A stretch of DNA of 64,000 bases. Origin: Larix kaempferi. Taxonomy: Eukaryota > Streptophyta > Pinopsida > Pinales > Pinaceae. The position numbers and the translations under genes are program-made. Positions 1-10,399 of this stretch are shown piece by piece. Each line of letters opens with the position of its first letter. Positions within the stretch are counted from its first letter, which is position 1. Location of the stretch: assembly GCA_027924585.1 (NCBI GenBank), contig BSBM01000106.1, forward strand, positions 44,454,501 to 44,518,500, in the 5' to 3' direction. A model generated the notes under the pieces. That model was not told where the DNA came from, did no database searches, and worked only from the letters and a program-made list of their open reading frames with translations.

Positions 1-90
1 ATTTGAAATCAATGAATTAGAATAGAAACATTGAAGTACATTTTTGTTTCTTACAAATACAAAAGTGAAAACCCACTAAACTTATTAAAA

Positions 91-257
91 GTGCATTTAA
101 CAATCAATTTTTTTTATAAGTATCTGTGTGTCATTTAACAATCAAAATCAAATTATTATGAATTTTTATTGGTAGTGCATTTAACAATCAAAATATTTTA
201 TAAGTATTTGTGTGTCATTTAACAATCAAAAACAAATTATTATGAACTTTTATTGGT
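91..257. repeat. 84-bp tandem duplication
   Basis: Two copies of an 84-bp unit beginning gtgcatttaacaatcaa lie head to tail at about 91-174 and 175-257. They differ by a few substitutions and a small indel in a T run. The unit is AT-rich and non-coding. No function can be assigned. Confidence 0.8.
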
Positions 258-414
258 AATTTTTATTGGAAACATTTTACAGATGTCAAAAGAAAATATT
301 TTATAAGTCTAGGCGTGTTTTTTAATGATAAAAATAAATAATTTTGTTATGAATTGGAATAGAAACAAAGTAGTACAGTTTAATTTATTTTATTATAATA
401 TATATTAATGAAGT

Positions 415-790
415 GTTTGAATGTATTATATTGAAAAGAATACGAATTAGCTAGCCCAACATTATCGTTTTAATAGATCGTATCTAGAAGATGATGCTTT
501 TAAATGTATTATTGAACTTGATTATCCAAGTTTGATGGAGTGAGAAGTTATGTCGATCTAGACAAAGCATTGGAATTTGTAATTTCCATGTCAGATATTG
601 TTTGGTGTTTGAACGTATTACATTGAAAACAATGCTAATTAACTCCAATATAGTTTTAATATGCCAAATTAACTCCAATATAGTTTTAATAGGCCAAAAC
701 TAGAAGATATTGATTTTAAGTGCATTATTGGACTTGATTATCCAAGTTATGGGAGAAGTTATGTTAATATAAACAAATCATTGAAAGTTT
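415..790. repeat. Diverged tandem duplication of about 190 bp
   Basis: The stretch at about 415-600 (tgtttgaatgtatta ... gaagttatgt ... aaagcattgg) recurs at about 603-790 with scattered changes. The second copy also contains a short internal duplication (aattaactccaatatag at about 637 and 667). Open frames here are products of the repeat and do not resemble genes. Confidence 0.7.
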
Positions 791-1007
791 AATATTTCAT
801 GGTGTCATGTAATTTGCATGAAGTATCGTCACATGAATACATTGCAATTTAAACAAAATTTTCATATTTGTACCAAATAATATAAAACTCCTCAAATAAA
901 TTTGAAGAGAATATTCAATATACAAGAAAAATTGAAAAATGTTTCTTCATGTATTAATTGGTCCTCCAAAGAACAAAATTACATCCATGAATCATCTCCA
1001 CCTAATC

Positions 1008-4000
1008 TCATGTTATTCGTTCAAGTAGGTCAAGGACAGCTTGTACACCATGTTTATTTATCTTGGCCTTATTGCAATGTTCTTTCTTAGCCATCCATGC
1101 CCAAACTATGGTATCAATTGGAATAGATCCAAGCTCTATGTCATCAGGATTTGGTACCCAATATTCTTCTAATACTTTTCCATTGTAGTTCCCTGAACCG
1201 GGCTTCCACCAATCAACTTTAACATGAAGAGTATCACTTTCATCATCTTGAAATATATTTGAGGTGGCTTTTGCCATCCAAATCATCTCCCCTTCATCCT
1301 CGTTTCCTGATCAAACTAGCAACATCTTTCCTTTCTCAACATCATTAATAGGGTTGAATGTTGTCTTTGGCTTATTGCACTTGGGTCCAACATACACGGG
1401 TTCACCTGTCATAGTATCAAAATCCCCATCCATAATATTTGAGATTGCATGAAGCGCATTACGTCCAACATCTGGAGTTTGCCTTGTCTTGGGCCAGAAA
1501 TCCTCAGAAGATGAATCACTTGCATCCACTATTGTATGATCATTGTAATCTTCATATAAAGTATCAAGAACTCTTTCCCAATACTCTACCTTATTTTTCC
1601 ATTCTGGTGTAACAATTGGCAAATCCTCACCACCCATTGTGTCTTTCCACATTTTTATGTATGATGTTATTCCTTCTTTTAGTTCTTTTAAATAGATTTC
1701 ATTCTCTTTGGGATGTAAGAAAGATGGCTTCCCTATGGGCAGTTTAGATCGACCTTCATCGTCTGTATTCCATAACTCAACTGGTTCTGACCACTCAACA
1801 TCTCTTATGGATAATTTATACCTTAATACCGGAACATCATTGAGTACAAGAAATTGGAAGTACTGAACATTAAGATGTCCAACTAGTGCATTTTTTTCCT
1901 TCCTTGATGCATCCATTAAGGAAGCTTTTGAAGTCATACACCTTATCAATCAGTTTAGGTGGAAACACTCTTTTTTCTTCAATTTTGCGATATGTATCCA
2001 TCATCTCAGGTAGAGAATATATATCTTTACTTTTCAAGCTGGAAGACATTCTCCCATAGGTCCCATCTATGTCTTCATGGGTGTGTCCCACGAGCAAGAA
2101 CCCAACCTCAATAGTGATGAAGACACCAAGTGCAGTGAGAAGTGATAGAAACATGAAAAGATAACGATTTTTATTATCACTTGCTGCATTATCCAATTGT
2201 AACAATAAATGTGGAGGAAGAGGTTTAAAATCGATATCTTGATTTTCTAATCTTCCATGAGATAAAAATTCATCCTTGTACACCCTACATTTTGAGTAAA
2301 TAGAGGTGTCAAGTAATGCATTTGAAAGTGGGTTTCTTGAACTTCCACTCTCATAAGGAAGATCACCATACATATCAAGATGTGGGTCTTCAAGGTCCCT
2401 TAAGCACTTAGCAAGTGATGTAATGGTAAATTGTGATCCCATATGTACAAATGGTAGGGAGAAATGACCAAAACCTCCTGTCTTATGCCCATGTGTTAGC
2501 ATACCTGTCAATGACAAACCCAAGTTTATTCCTACAATAGATTTTGATTTGACGCATAGCCTTGGAATTGAAGTCTTTGTTTTATCCATTTTATCATGGA
2601 TAATACTCAAATACTCCTTTGGAAACCTCTCTGACATGATTCTGTGGGCATAGTAGCAATGTCTTCTGCACATAATGATCTTGTAATGTTTGTTCAATCT
2701 AGTGCGTGCCGTTTCTTCCAACTCTTTTGTAGTTGCTGACTTCATTTGTGCTTTCAACACAATACATTCACTACATTTACTGAAGTTGGTGTTCTTTGAG
2801 AATGCCACGTCTCGAAAATGAGTGTTCCAAATCTTGCTCATTGTTGGTTGTGATATTAATGGACAATTGAGCTTTTCCAAACCACATTGATCTCTTTTAA
2901 CAAAGAGCTTTGTGTGTAAGTCGAAGGCAACAATCTTAGAGGAGAAGAAGTTCCATCTGCTTCGACTTGACGTGTTTGGTTTGGTGAAAAATCTGAATTG
3001 TCCATTACAATTTTATGTAGTATTTCTATGGCCGCCCCAGTATGTGCACGTGCTTTACATGTATTGGTGTTACCATGAATGGATTCCATATGTCCTTGTT
3101 CAAAATTATGTTGGTAGCTATAGAAGGTGTTTTGAGGAATCTTATGTATCTTGTACCATGCTTTCTTACAAATAACATTACCATCAAATCTCATGTCCTT
3201 TACTTTTCTAATAATAGGAGGTAGGACATGGCCATGGCTTATTGACATGATAGTGTTTGAAACAAGTGAATTCGATACAAATTCCCTGATACCATTTTTG
3301 TCTTTGCATTCCATATCCCTTCTAGCATTTGCAATGGCATTCCTATCCACATGTTGAAGAAAATCTTGTTTACAACATTCATCTGCAGCCAAAAGTCGGA
3401 CTTCTTTCTCTTTATCTATCTTGGTTTGATGTTTTGCAACTCTTTCTCTTGTCATAGCTCGTTTAATCTTTTTATATGGCCTTGATGCATTAAGAACATT
3501 GACATCTTGATCTTTTTGATTATAAAGATCCCCATCCCATTGGTATAAAGGACTTGTATCCTCTATAACATCTCATATCAACATTTCCATGGGTGGCTCT
3601 TTGTACTTTGTCTTGACCCTTAACATCTCAGCTATGTTGTCCACCAATTTATGTATTGGCCATATAACCAATCCATGTATAGACTTATCCCCAATCTTGC
3701 ATCTTTCACAATACCCATGTATCTCTTCCACAAAAACACCAAAGTTATCTTCACCTAGTGTTTCACCCACAACCATGTCATCCTCATGGACATTAACTAT
3801 CATTCCTTTGGCAATGCACATAATTGTTCCTATGCATCCATGTGTAAGAGAAACCCTTGTACATGTGAATGCAGCCCTATCTTGTGGAATATTTATGGGT
3901 TGATCTTCACAATGAGGTTTCAAATCTATTTCTGGCCAAATCTCATAAGATTCTATTGCACCCCCTAGTGTTTCCTCAAATCCAGTTGGATGTGGTAAAG

Positions 4001-4526
4001 GAGCATCATTTTTTAACACCTTCTCAATTCTAACCACTATGCATCCTTTCTTTACAATCTTTCCATGAACCTTATTCCCAAGCTCTGTATTGAATATGGA
4101 GCCCTCACCCACCTTCACTCCATGTTGTAAAAGATCTACTTTGTCTCCAATAGAAAATGTTGAACAAACATTTGCACCTGTACACCAAACATAACAAACT
4201 TAGTATTTTCTCAAAAAAACATTCAATAAACTATGAATAATTCTTAACACATGCTTTGGTATTTGATTTACCTATGGTGTGCCTCAAATCTGTAGTCCTC
4301 CATGGATGTGTGTCCCCTTCATCAACATATTCCACAATCAAATGTGGTTGAGTGACATCAACTATCAAAACCATAACATAACCTGCAACAACCCTTCCTC
4401 CACCATAATAAGTTCCAACTTCTGTAGATTCAACCTTTCCTAGCCCAATAACTTGACCATTAACCAAGAGGTCAACATAGTCCCCTTTTGTGAAAATTAT
4501 ACTTTCCATTGTCGCTCCTACAAATT
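1008..4526 (-). pseudogene. DUF7869-type transposase-like gene, broken
   Basis: The gene reads right to left. Its first visible exon (4526-4272) follows an acceptor ending TTACAG. A 94-bp GT-AG intron (4271-4178) then joins in frame to a long second exon. The first exon and the start of the second each carry a module resembling the En/Spm-associated Transposase_23/DUF8039 type (pattern V..V..VL...A.LP.P, then IGS..IWP). The main body matches DUF7869: CSEC near 2770, DKMDKTKTSIPR near 2590, QLDNAASDNKNRY near 2190 and VGHTHEDID near 2080. The spaced acidic residues suggest an RNase H-like fold, which is inference. The frame is broken by in-frame TGA codons at 3573-3575 and 1311-1313, a frameshift near 2880 and another near 1895 beside a T run. 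Reading resumes collinearly after each lesion. An upstream exon is probably missing. I think it derives from a transposable element, but I found no terminal repeats. Confidence 0.75.
4178..4271 (-). other. GT-AG intron of the DUF7869-type gene
   Basis: On the minus strand the exon ends ...ACCATAG, followed by GTAAATC. The intron closes with TTTGGTGTACAG. Joining the flanks gives an uninterrupted reading frame (RHTIG|ANVCSTFSIGDKVDLL) across the junction. A preserved intron argues against a processed, retrotransposed copy. Confidence 0.75.
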
Positions 4527-4850
4527 CTGTAACACACAATTGAATTATAATTTGTAGTTAACGTTAAACCATGTAAAGTGTGCTCTTATATTTTAGGCAA
4601 AACACAATCTACAAAAAAATAATGTACTTGTAATAGCTAAAAAGGGTATGGCATCATTTTGTTGTGCAAATTAAACATTGTTCCCCACCATTTAGTCCCC
4701 AACGCCAAAAGGGACTTTACATATAAATTATGATGGAGCTACAAAGCATAATCAAAACAAGATTGGTTATCAATGTATATAATCTTAATACAAACACAAA
4801 ACTATTCTTAGAAAAACTTGTAAAAATGTCTAAAAATTTTCCATACTTAA

Positions 4851-5012
4851 GAACTTGTAATAGTATTGAAGGTAGTTATTAAGTAGGTTGGAATCCAGCC
4901 ATGATCGATCATGCAAGTTTGTATAATCATGGAACTTGTAATAGTATTGAAGGTAGTTATTAAGTAGGTTGGAATCCAACCATGATTGATCATGCAAGTT
5001 TGTATAATCATG
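4851..5012. repeat. 81-bp tandem duplication
   Basis: Two adjacent 81-bp copies starting gaacttgtaatagtattg, at 4851-4931 and 4932-5012, differ at two positions, both transitions (g/a and c/t). Each contains the palindrome-like catgatcgatcatg. The near identity implies recent duplication. The small open frame across it is a repeat artefact. Confidence 0.85.
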
Positions 5013-5239
5013 GCTCACTGAGATTTATTTTTTGTATCAATTGTTCAAAGTAAATTCAAATATCCTTGATTGGAGTCATCCCTATTTTAAGTACTCCCGA
5101 AAATAGTTATTTGGTGTCATCTAAACCTATATTGTAGATTAGTGAAGAATAACATCTATATGGAACTAGAGTAATACAAAATCCCAAGCAATGCTACTTG
5201 ATGCCACTATTAGTATACTAATACATAGTAGAAGTTTTT

Positions 5240-8200
5240 TTAATTATAAGCAACTCCTAGCTTAGCGACTACTAATACATAGCGACTACTAGCTTTCCTT
5301 CTAGCATAAGCACACATGCTTACGCTAGAAGAAAAGCTAGCACTCATTAGCTTTCCAGAAGAAAAACCCTGGGCATGGTGATTGGTGGTTGCTAGGTTAT
5401 ACCTTGGTCTTGTGCCATGTACTCTATTTTGAAATAAGCACATGGCACAAAATCAAGGAATTCTAGTGACTCCTAGCTTTCGTTCTAGCCTAAGCATTTC
5501 CTTATAGCATAAGCACACATATTTATGCTAGAATGAAAGCTAGTAGTCGCTAGCTTTCTAATAGATAAACCCTGGGCATGGTGATTGGTGGTTGCTAGCT
5601 TATACCTTGAGCTTATGCCATGTGCTCTATTTTGAAAGAAACACATGGCACAAGATAAAAAAAAGCTAGCAACTGCTAGCTTTCTTTCTAACATAAGCAT
5701 TTCCTTCTAGCATAAGCACACATGCTTATGCTAGAAGGAAAGTTATCAATCTCTAGCTTTCCAATAGAAAAACCCTAGCCATGGTGATTGTTGGTTGCTA
5801 ACTTATACCGTAATCTTGTGCCATGTCCTCCTCTATTTTGAAATAAGCACATGGCACAAGATCAAGGAAAGCTAGCGACTGCTCACTTTCCTTCTAACAT
5901 AAGCATTTCCTTCTAGCATAAGCACACATGCTTATGCTAGAAGGAAAGCTAGTAGTCGCTAGCTTTCCAATAGAAAAACCTTGGGCATGGTGATTGTTGG
6001 TTGCTAGCTTATACCTAGAGCTTGTGTCATGTTCTCTATTTTGAAATCAGCACATGGCACAGGATAAAGGAAAGCTAGCGACCGCTATCTTTCCTTCTAG
6101 AATAAGCATTTCCTTCTAGCATAAGCACACATGCTTATGTTATTGGAAAGCTAGAAACCACTAGCTTTCCAATAAAAAAACCCTCGGCATGGTCATTGGT
6201 GGTTGATAGGTTATACGTTGATCTTGTGCCATGTGCTCTATTTTGAAAGAACAACACGGAACAAGATCAAGGAAAGATAGCATAAGCATTTCCTTCTGGC
6301 ATAACCACACATTCTTATGCTAGAAGGAAAATTATCAGTCGCTAGATTTCCAATAGAAAAACCCTAGCCATGGTGATTGGTGGTTGCTAGCTTATACCTT
6401 GAGCTTGTGCCATGTGCTCTATTTTGAAAGAAGCACATGGCACAAGATAAAGGAAGGAAAGCTAGCGACTGCTAGCTTTCTTTCTAGCATAAGCATTTCC
6501 TTCTAGCATAAGCATAAGCACACATGTGCTTATGCTAGAAGGAAAGATAACAATTGCTAGCTTTCTAATAGAAAAACTCTAGCCATGAAGGAAAGCTAGC
6601 AGTCGTTAGCTTTCCAATTGATAACACTGTCCATGGTGATTGGTGGTTGCTAGCTATTACCTTCAGCTTGTGCCATGTGCTCTATTTTGAAATAAACACA
6701 TGGCACAAGATCAAGGAAAGTTAGTGACTGCTAGCTTTCCTCCTAGCATAAGCATTTCCTTCTAGGATAATAACACATACTTATGCTAGAAGGAAAGCTA
6801 GCAGTCGCTATATTTCCAATAGAAAAATCCTGTCAATGGTGATTGGTGGTTGCTAGATTATACTTTGAGCTTGTGTCATGTGCTCTATTTTGAAATAAGA
6901 ACATGGCAACAGATCAAAGAAAGCTGGCGACTGCTAGCTTTCCTTGTAGCATAAGAATTTCCTTCTATCATAAACACACATGCTTATGCAAGAAGGAAAG
7001 CTAACAATCGCTAGCTTTCCAATACAAAAACCCTGTCCATGGTCATTGGTGGTTGTTAGCTTATACCTTGAGCTTGTGCCATGTACTCTATTTTTAACGA
7101 ATGCTACCTTTCCTTCTAGCAAATGCATTTCCTTTTAGCATGAGACACATGCTTATGTTAGAAGGAAAGCTAGCAGTCGCTAGCTTTCCAATAGAAAAAC
7201 CCTAGGCATGTTGATTGGTGGTTGCTAGCTTATACTTTGAACTTGTATCATGTACTCTATTTTCAAATAAGCACATGGCACAAGATCAAGGAAAGCTAGC
7301 GACTTCTAGCTTTCCTTCTAGCATAAGCATTTCCTTCTAGGATAATAACACATACTTATGCTAGAAAGAAAGCTAGCAGTCACTAGCTTTCCAATAGAAA
7401 AATCTTGTCCATGGTGATTGGTGGTTGCTAGCTTATACCTTGAGCTTGTGCCATGTGCTCTATTTTGAAATAAACACATGACAAAAGATCAAGGAAAGCC
7501 AACGACTGCTAGCTTTACTTGTAGCATAAGAATTTTTCTTCTAGCGACTACACACATGCTTATGCTACAAGGAAAACTAGCAGTCGCTAGCTTTCCAATA
7601 GAAAAATAATAAGAATCTCTTTAAGTTCACATTTCCTAAAGATTCATAATAGCCTATCCCATAGAGACCATCATTTAACTTGTTAGATGAATAACTTTTG
7701 GACATGTCAACATGAGAGAATAAGTGTTTATAAATGACAAACTTTAAAAACTCAGCATCTTCTTCCACATTCACCTCGTAATAAAACTTCCCATTACATA
7801 GAATAAGCACACATGCTTATGTTATTGGAAAGCAAGCAATCGCTAGCTTTCCAATAAAAAAACCCTGGGCATGGTGATTGGTGGTTGATAGGTTATACGT
7901 TGATCTTGTGCCATGTGCTCTATTTTCAAAGAAGAACACGGAACAAGATCAAAAAAAGCTAGCATAAGCATTTCCTTCTGGCATAACCACACATTCTTAT
8001 GCTATAAAGAAAGTTATCAGTCGCTAGCTTTCCAATAGAAAAACCCTAGACATGGTGATTGGTGGTTGCTAGCTTATACATTGAGCTTGTGCCATGTGCT
8101 CTATTTTGAAAGAAGCACATGGCACAAGATAAAGGAAAGCTAGCGACTGCTAGCTTTCTTTCTAGCATAAGCATTTCCTTCTAGCATAAGCACACATGTG

Positions 8201-9305
8201 CTTATGCTAGAAGGAAAGATAACAATTGCTAGCTTTCTAATAGAAAAACTCTAGCCATGAAGGAAAGCTAGCAGCCGTTAGCTTTCCAATTGATAACATT
8301 GTCCGTGGTGATTGGTGGAAAATGCTTATGCTAGGAGGAAATCTAGCAGTCGCTAGCTTTCCTTCAGCTTGTGCCATGTGCTCTATTTTGAAATAAACAC
8401 ATGGCACAAGATCAAGGAAATCTAGCGACTGCTAGCTTTCCTCCTAGCATAAGCATTTTCTTCTAAGATAGTAACACATACTTATGCTAGAAGGAAAGCT
8501 AGCAGTCGCTAGCTTTCCAATAGAAAAATCCTGTCCATGGTGATTGGTGGTTGCTAGATTATACTTTGAGTTTGTGCCATGTGCTCTATTTTGAAATAAG
8601 AACATGGCAACAGATCAAAGAAAGCTAGCGACTGCTAGATTTCCTTGTAGCATAAGAATTTCCTTCTATCATAAACACACATGCTTATGCAAGAAGGAAA
8701 GCTAACAGTCGCTAGCTTTCCAATACAAAAACCCTGTCCATGGTCATTAGTGGTTGTTAGCTTATACCTTGAGCTTGTGCCATGTACTCTATTTTTAACG
8801 AATGCTACCTTTCCTTCTAGCAAATGCATTTCCTTTTAGCATGACACACATGCTTATGTTAGAAGGAAAGCTAGCAGTCGCTAGCTTTCCAATAGAAAAA
8901 CCATGGGCTTGGTGATTGGTGGTTACTAGCTTATACTTTGAACTTGTATCATGTACTCTATTTTCAAATAAGCACATGGCACAATATCAAGAAAAGCTAG
9001 CGACTGCTAGCTTTCCTTCTAGCATAAGCATTTCCTTCTAGGATAATAACACATACTTATGCTAGAAAGAAAGCTAGCAGTCGCTAGCTTTCCAATAGAA
9101 AAATCTTGTCCATGGTGATTGGTCGTTGCTAGCTTATACCTTCAGCTTGTGCCATGTGCTCTATTTTGAAATAAACACATGACAAAAGATCAAGGAAAGC
9201 CAGCGACTGCTAGCTTTACTTGTAGCATAAGAATTTTTCTTCTAGCGACTGCACACATGCTTATGCTACAAGGAAAGCTAGCAGTCGCTAGCTTTCCAAT
9301 AGAAA
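5240..9305. repeat. Foldback satellite array, unit about 204 bp (array 1)
   Basis: About twenty diverged monomers, recognised by the recurring ccatggtgattggtggttgc at spacings close to 204 bp (for example 5576, 5779, 5985, 6189). Each monomer is built from two large inverted repeats. One has arms of roughly 40 bp, running from GGAAAGCTAGCGACTGCTAG through CTAGCATAAGCA and mirrored as TGCTTATGCTAG back to GCTAGCTTTCC. The other has arms of about 20 bp (CTTGTGCCATGTGCT ... AGCACATGGCACAAG) around CTATTTTGAAATA. Some monomers are shortened (about 167-180 bp) or lengthened. A helicase-gene scrap interrupts the array at 7605-7802. All small ORFs inside, with recurring HGTSSRYKL-like peptides, are by-products of the repeat. 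Confidence 0.9.
7605..7802 (-). pseudogene. DEAH11/12-type helicase fragment, duplicate copy
   Basis: A 65-codon open stretch on the minus strand (CNGKFYYEVNVEEDAEFLKF ... GYYESLGNVNLKR). It is nearly identical to the copy at 9306-9497, with differences such as F/L and L/I. By itself it is unrecognisable. The other copy continues into clear helicase sequence beyond the inserted element, which identifies it. This copy lacks that upstream continuation because the duplication breakpoint cuts it at acatagaat. It marks the pre-insertion state of the site that the 5-kb element later used in the other copy. Confidence 0.65.
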
Positions 9306-9497
9306 AATAATAAGAATCTCTTTAAGTTCACATTTCCTAAAGATTCATAATAGCCTATCCCATAGAGACCATCATTTATCTTGTTAGATGAATAACTTTT
9401 GGACATGTCAACATGAGAGAATAAGTGTTTATAAATGACAAGCTTTAAAAACTCAGCGTCTTCTTCCACATTCACCTCATAATAAAACTTCCCATTA
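9306..9497 (-). pseudogene. DEAH11/12-type helicase fragment, downstream half
   Basis: This is the 3' part of the helicase fragment whose 5' part lies at 14567-15048. Removing the intervening element and one CATAG copy gives a continuous minus-strand frame (...VTREKIGIL|CNGKFYYEVNVEED...). In the family this corresponds to the region after the helicase core, between the HA2/OB part and the C-terminal RING/IBR-like part. This placement is from memory of the Arabidopsis DEAH11/12 layout. It runs straight into the satellite at about 9305. Confidence 0.65.
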
Positions 9498-9502
9498 CAT
9501 AG
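9498..9502. repeat. Target-site duplication CATAG (left)
   Basis: CATAG immediately precedes TGTTAGCAC at 9503 and is repeated at 14562-14566 immediately after ...GTGTCAACA. The paralogous uninterrupted site at 7794-7806 (attacatagaat) confirms that this is a 5-bp duplication of the target. Confidence 0.85.
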
Positions 9503-10399
9503 TGTTAGCACTTAGATTTTATTCCGGTTGTAAAAGAATAACACCTAAGGTAACCTATTTCAAACCAAGCTTTAGGTGGAAAACTCAGCCATTTTTCCAC
9601 CAGAGAGGGCTCTCTCACAATACATATACAAGGACTGAAAAATATAAAAGTTCTCTCAAATTTTCTCAAAAGGATTTTCTGGTTGAAAAGGAAAACAAGA
9701 AACGTTGGGCATGGAGTCGAAGTTTCAAATATACAATATACCAGTAAGAGATTTATACCAAACAGATTTCCACAGAGACAAGATAGCAATCATATTACAG
9801 TCAATTTGATTTTTTCAGGTGGTACAAAAAGAAATAATGACATTCCATCAATAACAGACATCTAACTTAGGATGAATCCATTGTCAACTTTGGAGAAAAT
9901 AGTGAATATTTAAATGATATAAAACGAGGCATAACCAATATGAATCTCGAATTATTTCAGACATTCATTTAAATATAGAAGAAAAACATAATGGAAGATA
10001 TAACAAAGGAAGTGAACATGCACATATAAAGATAAAGAAAAAACGGACTGTAAAGCTGATCAACACATGAATCTCTGGTCTCAAAAGATGGGTATTTTCA
10101 CTGTACTGCTTTTATTTATCAAAAAATAGATCTCCAAACATACACTGTCTCTCAAAAAATTTCCAACCCCTTCAACAATGACTCTCATTGTTCTTATACA
10201 AAATTTGGAAGAAGCTTGACATAACTGCTTCTTTTAACTAATAACTGAAGATATTTTAACTTAAAAGATAACTGTCTTTGAGCAATAGATAACTATCTCC
10301 AAATAATATTACAAATTTAAAATAAAAGTATCCTTTTTGCCACTTGGCAAAAATTTTGAATATCATCTTTTCGCCACTTGGCGAGAGTTTTGAAAGCCT

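Larger units (their letters stand above)
6121..9502. repeat. 1.7-kb direct segmental duplication
   Basis: The block 6121-7802 (satellite monomers plus a helicase scrap) is repeated at 7803-9502. The offset is 1,682 bp at the left end and 1,701 bp at the helicase scrap. Shared private variants prove a block copy instead of independent monomers: ataagcacacatgcttatgt followed by tattgg, the aaggaaagataacaattgc segment, and the scrap itself. The junction joins helicase sequence ending ...acatagaat to aagcacacatgc. Confidence 0.85.

Noticed and set aside
5240-9297. Series of 60-90 codon minus-strand ORFs with HGTSSRYKL-like peptides
   Set aside because: They recur at the satellite period and are by-products of an open frame in the repeat; no start or splice context and no domain.
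5240-9305. CRISPR-like array
   Set aside because: Regular palindromic repeats are present, but there are no unique spacers, the unit is about 204 bp, and the context is a plant nuclear genome.
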